From positions 1 through 53,315 of the forward strand of contig PJER01000015.1 of assembly GCA_002825465.1 (NCBI GenBank): a stretch of 53,315 nt of DNA, read 5' to 3'. This stretch comes from Candidatus Thorarchaeota archaeon MP8T_1 (GTDB lineage Archaea; Asgardarchaeota; Thorarchaeia; Thorarchaeales; Thorarchaeaceae). Positions 1 through 8,310 of this stretch are shown here, in pieces. A program made the translations under genes and the position numbers. The stretch's first letter is position 1. Every line of letters starts with the position of its first letter. Below the pieces are notes generated by a model. That model made no database searches and had not been told where the DNA came from. It saw nothing but the letters and a program-made list of their open reading frames with translations.

Positions 1-86
1 TGATCAACGATGCGTTCGAGATTTCGGTCGCTGGAGTTGATGGATTCCACACTGGATGACCTTTGTTCAGAAAGAATATCGGTCAT
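1..86 (-). CDS. Partial gene, N-terminus only, function unknown
   Basis: An open frame reads leftward from an ATG at 86 off the left edge (28 codons visible, beginning MTDILSEQRSSSVESINSSD). The reason to call it a gene is a near-perfect ribosome binding site, AAGGAGGT, a few bases before the ATG. The visible part is Ser-rich, polar and has no signal peptide or membrane segment. No family can be recognised from so little. It is divergent from the transporter gene at 582. Confidence 0.55.
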   Translation of the reverse strand, partial: MTDILSEQRSSSVESINSSDRNLERIVD

Positions 87-581
87 CCTACCTCCTTCCA
101 ACTCTACAGCGTTTTCATTGAGACTATCAATAGAGAATTCTCATGATGCTGTAGATTTCATCAATAATACAATCAACAATCCTTTGTATCATCAAATGAA
201 CTTTGACCACATACGATCCAGTAATACTCTGATCTCTTTTCTCCAATCCTATCTCCTCCTCCTCACATATCGGGAGTATTATATGAACACAACGATTCTG
301 CAATCACTAGATGGTACAGGACCGGACATGAAGTCTTGGAAGAACTTCATTCACCTGTTGACTAGAGGTTTTCACCATCTTCCTAGCCATTAGTTTGTAC
401 CGTATTTGCACAAGGTGGAAACCTCACCAATCCCTTTTCCAACGCTCAGAATAAATAGTATATATAACATACCAATTATTATAATTGCTATGTGCCACAT
501 ACTTATTAGGGATAATGTTGTGGAAAGGATTACCATTCTGTATGATGAATGGGTCTACTTTGAAAAAAGGAGATGTAATAT
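87..581. other. Intergenic region without a convincing gene
   Basis: This 495-base stretch lies between a leftward gene start and the TTG start at 582. A plus-strand frame at 10-393 and a shorter minus-strand frame at about 127-303 are open, but neither has a ribosome binding site, recognisable protein features or composition like the neighbours. The only functional signals I see are the leftward SD site just above 86 and the TATA-like box near 457-466 that should drive the rightward gene. Confidence 0.5.
457..466 (+). promoter_or_regulatory. TATA box for the 582 solute-binding protein gene
   Basis: An AGTATATATA block sits in an otherwise less AT-rich stretch. Transcription would start about 25 bases downstream, near 490, giving a leader of roughly 90 bases. 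The leader ends with GGAG at 569-572, about nine bases before the TTG start at 582. Confidence 0.45.
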
Positions 582-2453
582 TTGGAAAGAAATCAATTAA
601 TCGCGATTGCTGTTATCATAGTTGTTATCGCGGGTGCAGGAGCCGCTTTTGTCTTCATGCAACAGCCAACAAGGCCGCCAGAGAATGTTCTCATTCATGA
701 AGCAATAGGTAATCCTGATCATATGGATCCCCATGTCAACTATGAAACATTTGGTGGATGGATTGCGTATAATGTCTATGAAACATTGTACACCTATCCA
801 TTCGGCACTGATAGCACAGACCCATCATTGCCACTACTTGCATCATCTTTGCCAGTAGTATCAGTTGATGGACTGAATTACACAATTGAACTGCGAGAGG
901 GTATCACCTTCCACGATGGTACACCATTCAATGCAAGTTGTGTCAAATGGAATATTGAACGAGCAATGAAGATCTTTTATCCCGATGGTCCGATCTGGAT
1001 GCTTGCAGAGCCTCTAAAGGGTGGAATTGCTGTAGAACATGCAGCATTTAGTGATGGTCCATCATCACCTGAATTCAAAGATGCCTTTGACGATTGGGTA
1101 GCAAATTCAAACTCAATTATTGTTCTTGGTGACTATACCATCAGATTTGTACTTGCAGAACCCTATCCTCCGTTCATAGGTGCTCTCACATTTGCAGTTG
1201 GTTCAATGATGAGTCCCAGCTACTGTATTGCTCATGCGACTGATGATGCTTGGGCAACTTGGGACACTTATGGAATCGATTATGGACAGATTGATGGCTG
1301 GATGGATGATCATGCATGCGGAACTGGTCCCTATCAATTAATCGAGTGGGTTCCAGACCAGTTCATTCACTTAATCCTCTATGAGGATTACTGGCGAATG
1401 ACAACAACTGATAGCACAGTTGCAGCTCCTGATTATGCCGGTTCATTGGAAGAAATCTATGTAAAAACGAATGAGGATGTAAACGGTAGAATCTTGAATA
1501 TCAAGACCGGTACAACCGACACCACATATTGGCCAACAACAAATGCAAATGAGATTTGGGATCCTGTGGCAGAAGAATCACTTGACTCAAATATTTTCAT
1601 TTCAACTGGTGGTCTTAGTTTCAGTGTCACGTTTTTCGGATTCAATATGGGCACCTTCAATACAAGTGATGGTATCATTGTTGATGCTCCCTTTAGTTTC
1701 AAGAATTTCCGAACTGCTGCATCATATGCTTTTGATTACGACGCATTCATGAATGCCGCAGTAAACGGTATTGGTATACAGGCAAAAGGACCAGTACCTC
1801 AAGGAATGCCAGGTCATAATGGTAGTATGTATACTTTTGAACATGATTTGGACGCAGCTGTAGCTGAATGGAATCTAGCAATGCAAGATCCAAACTTCAT
1901 TAACACACTGAATGTAATGAACAATAGGTTGACTCTTTATTACAACAGTGGCAACACTGTTCGAGCACAGGGATCACTACTCCTAGCTGATGGACTCGCA
2001 GCTCTCTATAATCATCCTGATGCAAATCATACCGGTCTCAATGGAGAAATGACCTTCACAACTCAGGCTTTAGAATGGTCGAACTATCTTGATCATATCA
2101 GGAATCGTCAGATGCCTATCTTCTTCGTCGGTTGGGCACCAGATTATGCAGATGCAGATAATTACATCTTCCCATTCTGCTATCACTATGGTACCTATGC
2201 AATGAGAATTGGATACAATAACACTGACGTCAATAATTGGTATGAAGCTGCTAAGATTGAAACTGATCCTGTAGCAAGACAGGTCTATTTCGATCAGATT
2301 CAAGAGCAGGTTGCTGAAGATACACCTTATCTTTGGGTGTACCAAGTTATTGAATTTCGAGCTTGGCGAACCTGGATGCAAGGAGACGGAATGGTCTACA
2401 ATCCGATGCACAGCTTCTACTGGTTCCATATGTACAAGGATTATACAACTTAG
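582..2453 (+). CDS. Peptide/nickel-type ABC transporter solute-binding protein (family 5)
   Basis: The 623-residue product matches the DppA/OppA family: residues 80-115 carry the LREGITFHDGTPFNA-type motif and the tail has the usual VxEDTPYLWVYQ region. It would bind oligopeptides outside the membrane and hand them to a DppBC permease. Residues 6-26 form one hydrophobic helix with no lipobox Cys, so it is probably held by an uncleaved N-terminal anchor; there is no C-terminal helix. The start is TTG, chosen because GGAG lies nine bases upstream and the only nearby ATG (573) is followed by a stop. Its likely permease partners begin at 4752, after two redox genes. Substrate is inferred from family only. 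Confidence 0.9.
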   Translation: MERNQLIAIAVIIVVIAGAGAAFVFMQQPTRPPENVLIHEAIGNPDHMDPHVNYETFGGWIAYNVYETLYTYPFGTDSTDPSLPLLASSLPVVSVDGLNYTIELREGITFHDGTPFNASCVKWNIERAMKIFYPDGPIWMLAEPLKGGIAVEHAAFSDGPSSPEFKDAFDDWVANSNSIIVLGDYTIRFVLAEPYPPFIGALTFAVGSMMSPSYCIAHATDDAWATWDTYGIDYGQIDGWMDDHACGTGPYQLIEWVPDQFIHLILYEDYWRMTTTDSTVAAPDYAGSLEEIYVKTNEDVNGRILNIKTGTTDTTYWPTTNANEIWDPVAEESLDSNIFISTGGLSFSVTFFGFNMGTFNTSDGIIVDAPFSFKNFRTAASYAFDYDAFMNAAVNGIGIQAKGPVPQGMPGHNGSMYTFEHDLDAAVAEWNLAMQDPNFINTLNVMNNRLTLYYNSGNTVRAQGSLLLADGLAALYNHPDANHTGLNGEMTFTTQALEWSNYLDHIRNRQMPIFFVGWAPDYADADNYIFPFCYHYGTYAMRIGYNNTDVNNWYEAAKIETDPVARQVYFDQIQEQVAEDTPYLWVYQVIEFRAWRTWMQGDGMVYNPMHSFYWFHMYKDYTT

Positions 2454-2474
2454 ACTACAATCCACTTAGCTATC

Positions 2475-2512
2475 AATGGCAAGGGATATCCCTTGCCATT
2501 CTCTTTTTTGTT
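2475..2512 (+). terminator. Hairpin plus T-run terminator after the binding protein gene
   Basis: A perfect 26-base palindrome (2475-2500; core GGCAAGGG-ATAT-CCCTTGCC) is followed by CTCTTTTTTG. It lies 21 bases after the stop codon at 2453, and separates the binding protein transcript from the flavodiiron gene. Confidence 0.7.
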
Positions 2513-2614
2513 GACATATTATGAATTATTATCTATGGCAATGTGTGTATAGGGGAAGGTCTATATCATATAGCATCTGTTAAGTCTCTGAACCAAGAAA
2601 GTCAGGTGTTAGGA

Positions 2615-3799
2615 ATGCACATTGAAATCAAAAAGGGAATTTACTATGTTGGAGTAGATGACCATCATACGGAATTATTTGAGAATCTATGGTCGATACC
2701 TTTTGGTGTTTCGTACAACAGCTACCTTATTGTTGATGAAAAAATAGCTCTTATTGAAACAGTCAAAAATCTATTTTCTGCCGAGTGGTTGAACAATATC
2801 CGAGAGCTGATTGATCCTTCTAAGATAGATTATATCATTATGAATCACATGGAACCTGATCATACAAGTTCCCTACCAGATATCGCAAAACTTGCGCCTA
2901 ATGCCACTATGATATATACATCAAAGGCTGCTCCTATGCAGAAGTCATTCTATGATGTTCCTCTAAAAGAGAAGATTGTTGATGATTTGGAAGAGCTAAG
3001 TCTTGGTTCTAAAACCCTAAAATTTGTTCATGCTCCATTTCTACATTGGCCAGAAACAATGATGACTTATATGGTAGAAGATGAGGTGGTCTTTTCGTGC
3101 GATGCATTTGGGTCATTTGGAGCTCTTAACGGAAAACACTTTGATGATGAGATTGACCTGCGTCTGATTGAGAAAGAAAGCCGACGATATGTTTCTGCCA
3201 TTATTACTTCGTACTTCAAATTTGTTCAACGTGCGTTAGAAAAAGTCAAAGAACTTGGCATCGGAATCAAAGTCATTGCACCTAGTCATGGACCCATATA
3301 CCGAAGCAATCCGATGTGGATTATTGAACGATATGATAAATGGACCAAACCTGAACTTGAGAAGTACTGTACGATAGTCTATGGAACTATGTATGGATAT
3401 ACTCACCGGATTGCCATCAAGCTCAAAAAAGAACTCATGGATTTAGGTGTAGAGGTAAAACTCCATAATGTTTCCTATAGTGATATGAGTCATATTATCA
3501 CTGATTCAATTCGTGCAAGTGTTCTTGTTGTTGGTACTCCTACGTATGATGCCTATCCATATCCTAAAGTCTGGGCGTTCGTAAATGAAGTACAGGGCAA
3601 ACGATTCCCAGTAGAAACAATTGCATTATTTGGCACCTATGGATGGGGCGGTGGAGGAGTTAAGAGACTCGAACAGCAGTTTACAGATATGAAGAAGGAG
3701 ATTCTCCAACCTATTGTAAGTGTAAAGGCACGAGCAAGTGAGGAAGAGAATGAACAGCTCAAAGAACTTGCCAGAGTAATTGCCCAGAAAGTCAAATAA
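2615..3799 (+). CDS. fprA: Flavodiiron protein (FprA / F420H2 or rubredoxin oxidase)
   Basis: The 394-residue product has an N-terminal metallo-beta-lactamase-like domain with the diiron ligands visible: H78-x-E80-x-D82-H83, H144 in HWPET, D163 in SCDAFG and H225 in PSHGP. A C-terminal flavodoxin domain starts near residue 252 (VYGTMYGYTHRIA) and includes the FMN loop FGTYGWGGGG. Such enzymes reduce O2 (or NO) to water in the cytoplasm of anaerobes, taking electrons from F420H2 or rubredoxin. The frame stays open upstream to 2543, but family proteins begin at this MHIEIKKGIYYVGV, and a TATA-like TCTATATCATA near 2562 fits a start here. Rubrerythrin follows and a rubredoxin lies at 50935. The electron donor cannot be read from sequence. 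Confidence 0.93.
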   Translation: MHIEIKKGIYYVGVDDHHTELFENLWSIPFGVSYNSYLIVDEKIALIETVKNLFSAEWLNNIRELIDPSKIDYIIMNHMEPDHTSSLPDIAKLAPNATMIYTSKAAPMQKSFYDVPLKEKIVDDLEELSLGSKTLKFVHAPFLHWPETMMTYMVEDEVVFSCDAFGSFGALNGKHFDDEIDLRLIEKESRRYVSAIITSYFKFVQRALEKVKELGIGIKVIAPSHGPIYRSNPMWIIERYDKWTKPELEKYCTIVYGTMYGYTHRIAIKLKKELMDLGVEVKLHNVSYSDMSHIITDSIRASVLVVGTPTYDAYPYPKVWAFVNEVQGKRFPVETIALFGTYGWGGGGVKRLEQQFTDMKKEILQPIVSVKARASEEENEQLKELARVIAQKVK

Positions 3800-3864
3800 T
3801 GACTATATACAAGTTAGTCTAGCCTAAGAGCACGCTTATTAACACGAATGGGGATGTTCCAATA

Positions 3865-3879
3865 TTCTCGTATTGAGAA
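3865..3879 (+). promoter_or_regulatory. Inverted repeat in the rubrerythrin leader
   Basis: TTCTC-GTATT-GAGAA lies between a TATA-like CTTATTAACAC (about 3835-3845) and the rubrerythrin start, near the expected transcription start. A second small hairpin, TGGAG-N6-CTCCA (3885-3900), follows. The position suits an operator for a redox-responsive repressor, but no regulator is known from this window. Confidence 0.3.
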
Positions 3880-3918
3880 CATACTGGAGAATTTACTCCA
3901 TTTTGAGAGTTGAGAGAA

Positions 3919-4506
3919 ATGAATCTTAAGGGAACAAAAACCGAAAAGAATCTACTAACTTCTTTTGCTGGAGAGTCTCAAGCACGCAATAGATATACAA
4001 TTGCTGCAAAGACTGCTAAGAAAGAAGGTTATCCTCATATAGCTGCAATCTTTGAAGAGACTGCTGGCCATGAATTGGAACATGCCAAGAGGTTCTTCAC
4101 AGCTCTAAAGGAAGGTGGAGCTACTGAGGCAATTAAGGTTGAATGGGACTTTCCAACAAGCGGTGGATACGAAAATACTGAGTCCCTTCTCAGACATGCT
4201 GCTGCAGGTGAAAAGTTCGAATTCACTGAAATGTACCCCGGTTATGCTGATATAGCTGAAAAAGAAGGCTTCAAAAACATCGCACACATGTGGCGAATGA
4301 TTGCGAAAGCAGAAACTTGGCATCATGAACGTTATCTTGCTTTAGCCGAGCAGATCAAAGATGGTTCTATTTTCAAGAAGAAAGAGAAAGTCAAGTGGCG
4401 TTGTGATAACTGTGGCTACATCCACGAAGGAGAACATCCTCCTGAAAAATGTCCTGCCTGTCAACACGATAGGGGCTACTTTATGCTACACTTTTCAGAG
4501 TATTAG
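3919..4506 (+). CDS. rbr: Rubrerythrin
   Basis: The 195-residue protein has the full two-domain layout. Residues 1-150 are a four-helix diiron bundle with the Glu and ExxH ligands (FAGESQARNRY, FEETAGHELEHA, AETWHHERY). A C-terminal rubredoxin-type iron site follows: RCDNCGYIHEG and CPACQH. It reduces hydrogen peroxide in the cytoplasm of anaerobes. I chose the ATG at 3919, giving MNLKGTKTEKNLL, the usual family N-terminus, over a TTG three codons upstream. It follows the flavodiiron gene in the same direction but has its own promoter-like leader, and a terminator follows. Confidence 0.95.
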   Translation: MNLKGTKTEKNLLTSFAGESQARNRYTIAAKTAKKEGYPHIAAIFEETAGHELEHAKRFFTALKEGGATEAIKVEWDFPTSGGYENTESLLRHAAAGEKFEFTEMYPGYADIAEKEGFKNIAHMWRMIAKAETWHHERYLALAEQIKDGSIFKKKEKVKWRCDNCGYIHEGEHPPEKCPACQHDRGYFMLHFSEY

Positions 4507-4518
4507 ATTAAGTTAAGA

Positions 4519-4555
4519 GACCCGTTACTCTAGAGTTTCGGGTTTTCTTCCATAT
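4519..4555 (+). terminator. Terminator after rubrerythrin
   Basis: ACCCG (4520-4524) pairs with CGGGT (4539-4543) around an inner ACTCT/AGAGT palindrome. A pyrimidine-rich tail, TTTTCTTCC, follows directly. The element starts 13 bases after the rubrerythrin stop. Confidence 0.6.
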
Positions 4556-4637
4556 TTTCATCATTCCGACCATTCGTTTTTTCGCGCAGTTTTACTTAGA
4601 ACAATAGTCTGTTATTAAGACATTTTTTACTAAAGTT

Positions 4638-4681
4638 TTGAATGTTAGTTCACGAACTAAAGCCTTATAATTAACATTCAA
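4638..4681 (+). promoter_or_regulatory. Nested inverted repeats over the promoter of the first Dpp operon
   Basis: TTGAATGTTA (4638-4647) and TAACATTCAA (4672-4681) are exact inverted copies. Inside them sits TTAGTTC-AC-GAACTAA (4645-4660), then the TATA-like CTTATAATTA (about 4663-4672). A protein bound to these arms would cover the TATA box, so this is a probable operator for dppBCDF. The regulator is unknown. Confidence 0.45.
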
Positions 4682-4684
4682 GCT

Positions 4685-4751
4685 GGCCCACTTCACTGCA
4701 GAGCAGGTAGGCCGTACTAGGCTCAAATGTACCGCGGGTGGTAGTTCCACC
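4685..4751 (+). promoter_or_regulatory. Structured 5' leader abutting the dppB start codon
   Basis: If transcription starts about 25 bases after the TATA-like box, nearly the whole leader is foldable. GGCCCACT (4685-4692) can pair with AGGTAGGCC (4705-4713) with one mismatch, and GGTGG-TAGTT-CCACC (4737-4751) forms a hairpin that ends at the base before the ATG. No separate SD site is visible. This could limit translation; I recognise no riboswitch class. Confidence 0.3.
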
Positions 4752-5777
4752 ATGAAATTGAGAGATTATATAATAAGAAGGCTATTGCTAGCTATTCCAG
4801 TAGTTATAGGGGTATTAGCTATCACCTTCGTTCTTTCTTATGTTGTCGGAAACCCGATCACACTTTACACCACAGAAAGAACACGCCCTGAAGCAATTCC
4901 TGGAATTATGGCTGAGCATGGCCTCGACCAACCTTTATACATTCAGTTCTTCTTCTACTTAAGAGACCTGATGATGGGAAATTGGGGATACTCTCGAACT
5001 GCAAGAATGGATGTAATTGATGCAATTCAAGTAAAGCTTCCAGCAACCATTGAGCTTGCATTAGTTGCCATGTTCTTTGCAGTCCTTGTAGGAATCCCAC
5101 TTGGCATTCTATCAGCTACTAGAAAGGACAAGGTGCCAGACCACGTTACGCGTATTGTAGCCCTTGCAGGGGTTAGTATGCCTATCTTCTGGTTTGCGCT
5201 GATTCTCAAGTATGTCTTTTATTATCAGTTCTTTACTTGGGGATTGCCTTTCTTACCTGAAGGGGGAAGGTATTCGTATGAGTATATACCGTATACTCCA
5301 ATTACGAACTTCGTATTGATAGATTCAATAGCAACAGGAAACTTTGTCCTGTTCTTTGATGCGCTTATACATCTAGTATTACCAGGATTTGCATTGGGTT
5401 ATCTTACTCTCGCAATTATTACAAGGATGATGCGCTCAAGTATGCTAGAAGTATTGAAGGAAGATTACATCACTTTAGCCCGTAGCAAGGGTCTCCGTGA
5501 GCGAGTCGTAATCTATAAACATGCACTGAGGAACGCAATGATTCCTACTGTGACAGTCATTGGTCTAGCATTTGGTGGGCTAATGACCGGAGCAGTACTA
5601 ACAGAAACGATCTTCAGTTGGCCCGGACTAGGACGCTGGTCAACTCGAGCTATTCTCACCTCCGACATTCCAAGTATCAATGCATTCACATTATTGGTTG
5701 CATTCATTTTCGTAGGTGCAAATCTCATTGTTGACTTAATTTATGGTACCCTGGATCCCAGGATTAGATATGGTTAG
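4752..5777 (+). CDS. Peptide ABC transporter permease, DppB type
   Basis: This 341-residue, roughly six-helix membrane protein shows the DppB pattern: the N-terminus RDYIIRRLLLAIPVVIGVL, the GLDQPLYIQFFFYL segment, the EAA-type loop (EDYITLARSKGLRERVV), and the C-terminal LDPRIRYG. With DppC it forms the channel through the cytoplasmic membrane for peptides brought by a binding protein. It is the first gene of a tight operon; dppC follows after 15 bases. Length is normal for the family. The ATG at 4752 is the only start that gives the standard N-terminus. Confidence 0.93.
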   Translation: MKLRDYIIRRLLLAIPVVIGVLAITFVLSYVVGNPITLYTTERTRPEAIPGIMAEHGLDQPLYIQFFFYLRDLMMGNWGYSRTARMDVIDAIQVKLPATIELALVAMFFAVLVGIPLGILSATRKDKVPDHVTRIVALAGVSMPIFWFALILKYVFYYQFFTWGLPFLPEGGRYSYEYIPYTPITNFVLIDSIATGNFVLFFDALIHLVLPGFALGYLTLAIITRMMRSSMLEVLKEDYITLARSKGLRERVVIYKHALRNAMIPTVTVIGLAFGGLMTGAVLTETIFSWPGLGRWSTRAILTSDIPSINAFTLLVAFIFVGANLIVDLIYGTLDPRIRYG

Positions 5778-5792
5778 GAGGATGAATAATTA

Positions 5793-7088
5793 ATGACACA
5801 AACAGATACTTGGGGAGAAGCACTCTCCGGAACTGGTCAAGTTGAAGAAACTCCTTCTGCAGTAAACTTACTGGGAATTGTCCAGATTATTGTATCACTT
5901 GTAGCAATGGTTGGCGGAGGTATTGTCTTCATCGATACCTATGCTAAATTTGTTGGAGGCAGTTATGCACTTGTGAGTGTTCTTGGAGCACTTCTCATGG
6001 TGGCATTGCCTTGCGTTGTTGTTGGCTTTTTGATGATTCGTGTAGCCTTGGCATTACGTATCCTCGAGAGCTGGTCATTTCCGTGGATTATCTATGGAAA
6101 TCTCATCCTGATTGCATTGAGTCTTTTGGGTAGCGGAATTCTCCTATTCACTATACCACTATATGTCATTCCAATACTATTACTCTTTGTACCCGCTGTT
6201 CAAGACCATTGGTTTGATCTCTTTAAGGAAGATATGGGTCCCAGAGCAAAAGAAACTCGGTACTCTTTGTACTTGATTCGTCGGAGTCCTTTAGTTGTGG
6301 GTGGAGTAATTATCATTGCAGTCTACATCTTCTTGGCAATATTCGCACCATATATCACACCATTTGGTCCTACTGAGCGAAACTGGTACGAGACCCTGAG
6401 ACCTCCGAGTGATACTCACATTTGGGGAACAGATGAGAATGGTGGTGATGTTTTCTCAATGGTCATCTGGGCTACTCAGATTGACATGAAGATTGCTATC
6501 ACCGTTGTCGCAGTCGCCCTCATCATGGGTTCACTCATCGGTGCTGCAGCTGGTTACTTTGGCGGTGCAGTAGATGAAGTCGTAATGAGAATTACAGATG
6601 TCTTCTTTGCATTCCCAGGTTTGATCCTTGCAATGGCAATCGTAGCTGCACTTGGTGAGAGAAATCTCGATAACATTAGCATAGCGCTTATGTTAGTCTG
6701 GTGGCCGACATATGCTCGGCTTGTTAGAGGTCAAGTCCTTATTGAGAGAGAGAAACTCTATGTCGAGGCAGCCCGTTCTGTAGGTGCATCTGATATAAGA
6801 ATTCTAATCTTCCACATTCTACCAAACACAATCCAACCAGTCATTGTCCAAGCGACACTTGACATGGGTGGTGTACTCCTCACTGCTGCAGGCCTTAGTT
6901 TCATTGGTTTTGGAGCGGAGGCAGGAACCGCGGAATGGGGATGGATGATATCTCAGGGACAAAACCACTTCATGAATTATTGGGTGACATTCTACCCAGG
7001 AATGGCGATTCTACTATGTGCGTTATCCTTCAACCTAGTTGGTGATGGTGTGCGTGACATTTTAGATCCTAAACTTAGGAGGCGCTAA
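5793..7088 (+). CDS. Peptide ABC transporter permease, DppC type, with extra N-terminal membrane domain
   Basis: At 431 residues it is about 130 longer than an ordinary DppC. The normal domain begins near residue 165 (LIRRSPLVVGGVIII) and contains HIWGTDENGGDVFS and the coupling loop (VEAARSVGASDIRI), ending ILDPKLRRR. Before it, residues 25-140 contain about four hydrophobic helices that the family does not usually have. AGGAGG (5776-5781) precedes the ATG at 5793; the ATG inside that SD region reads straight into a stop. It pairs with the DppB at 4752. The role of the extension is unknown; the second DppC in this window has an even larger one. Confidence 0.92.
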   Translation: MTQTDTWGEALSGTGQVEETPSAVNLLGIVQIIVSLVAMVGGGIVFIDTYAKFVGGSYALVSVLGALLMVALPCVVVGFLMIRVALALRILESWSFPWIIYGNLILIALSLLGSGILLFTIPLYVIPILLLFVPAVQDHWFDLFKEDMGPRAKETRYSLYLIRRSPLVVGGVIIIAVYIFLAIFAPYITPFGPTERNWYETLRPPSDTHIWGTDENGGDVFSMVIWATQIDMKIAITVVAVALIMGSLIGAAAGYFGGAVDEVVMRITDVFFAFPGLILAMAIVAALGERNLDNISIALMLVWWPTYARLVRGQVLIEREKLYVEAARSVGASDIRILIFHILPNTIQPVIVQATLDMGGVLLTAAGLSFIGFGAEAGTAEWGWMISQGQNHFMNYWVTFYPGMAILLCALSFNLVGDGVRDILDPKLRRR

Positions 7089-7091
7089 AGC

Positions 7092-8309
7092 ATGACAATA
7101 GACGAAGCAAGGAACTCAGATTCCGCTCGACATGAAGAAGTTACTATACCTGCCGGTGTAGTACTCGATGTGCGTGGTCTTAAGACTAACTTCTACACTT
7201 ACGAAGGTGTCGTCAGAGCTTTAGATGGAGTAACAGTCCAATTGAAACGAGGTGATACTCTTGCACTAGTCGGTGAGACTGGTTGTGGAAAGAGTGTCAC
7301 TGCCAAATCAATCATGCGACTTGTTGATTCCCCTGGAAGGATTGAGGAGGGAGAAGTTATCTTCCTTGATACAGAACCTGATGGAACAAGAGTTGCAAAG
7401 GACCTTCTCAAAGTATCTGAAGATGAGATGCGGACAATTCGTGGAAACAAGATTGCTATTGTATTCCAAGATCCTGCAACATACCCCAATCCGGTATTCC
7501 GAGTTGGTGATCAAATTGCAGAAGTAATCACTCTACACCAAGATCTTTCTTTAGATATTCTTGAAGACAAGATCGAGCAACTTGAGGATGCACTAAGACA
7601 TGCAGAGGGTGAAACCCTCAATGAAATACAGGAACGTCTTACAGAGCTCAAAGCTCAACTGGACAATCCTCCAAAACCAACTGACGCAGAGGCACGAAGA
7701 GCGGCTAAGAAGAAAGCAATCGAGATGCTTAATCTCGTGCGAATGCCTTCTGCAGCTGAGATCGCTAATCAATATCCTCATGAACTCAGTGGTGGAATGC
7801 GGCAAAGAGCTCTCATAGCCATGTCATTATCTTGCAATCCTAAGATTTTGATAGCTGATGAAGCTACTACCGCTCTAGATGTCACAGTCCAAGCTCAAGT
7901 TCTAAATCTACTCAATGAACTAAAATCTGAGATGGATGCATCAATCATCATCATCACACATGACCTAGGTGTCGTTGCTGAGACCTGCAATATGGTCGCT
8001 GTGATGTATGCAGGAGTCGTCGTTGAGTATACGACTACGGAAGAGCTGTTCTCTGATCCAATCCATCCTTATACTTCAGGTCTGTTGGAAGCAATACCAA
8101 AACTTACCGTGAAGGTTGAGAAGTTGACACAGATCATGGGAACAGTGCCAAATCTCATTGACCCACCATCGGGATGTAGATTCCATCCAAGATGCGAATT
8201 TGCAACTCAGCAGTGTTCAACTGAGCGGCCACCCCGTGAGGAAATGAAACCCGGACATTGGGTTGAATGTTGGCATCCTCAAGGATCCATGGCAGGGAGG
8301 AAAAAGTAA
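7092..8309 (+). CDS. Peptide ABC transporter ATP-binding protein, DppD type, with coiled-coil insert
   Basis: This is a 405-residue ABC ATPase. Walker A GETGCGKS is at 61-68, Q-loop VFQDP at 124-128, signature ELSGGMRQR at 231-239, Walker B ILIADEA at 252-258 (Ala where Pro is usual) and switch ITHD at 288-291. The C-terminal oligopeptide-type extension has the CRFHPRC and C cysteines. Between the Q-loop and the signature lie about 50 charged residues (about 154-208) with strong heptad character ([16 protein letters not shown]), absent from normal DppD. It powers uptake as a heterodimer with the DppF encoded next. Its SD (AGGAGG) overlaps the end of dppC, three bases upstream. Confidence 0.93.
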   Translation: MTIDEARNSDSARHEEVTIPAGVVLDVRGLKTNFYTYEGVVRALDGVTVQLKRGDTLALVGETGCGKSVTAKSIMRLVDSPGRIEEGEVIFLDTEPDGTRVAKDLLKVSEDEMRTIRGNKIAIVFQDPATYPNPVFRVGDQIAEVITLHQDLSLDILEDKIEQLEDALRHAEGETLNEIQERLTELKAQLDNPPKPTDAEARRAAKKKAIEMLNLVRMPSAAEIANQYPHELSGGMRQRALIAMSLSCNPKILIADEATTALDVTVQAQVLNLLNELKSEMDASIIIITHDLGVVAETCNMVAVMYAGVVVEYTTTEELFSDPIHPYTSGLLEAIPKLTVKVEKLTQIMGTVPNLIDPPSGCRFHPRCEFATQQCSTERPPREEMKPGHWVECWHPQGSMAGRKK

Positions 8310-8310
8310 G

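Noticed and set aside
127..303. About 58-codon minus-strand open frame
   Set aside because: Only a TTG start without an SD, and no family; may be chance.
10..393. 127-codon open frame on the plus strand
   Set aside because: No SD, no recognisable protein features, and it overlaps a minus-strand gene start with a near-perfect SD at 86.
1457..1702. Antisense open frame inside the binding protein gene, and many like it in other genes
   Set aside because: Shadows of real genes in other frames without SD sites or protein features.
4682..4751. tRNA-like appearance of the dppB leader (GGTGGTAGTTCCACC)
   Set aside because: No matching acceptor stem, D arm or anticodon arm, and no T-loop consensus.
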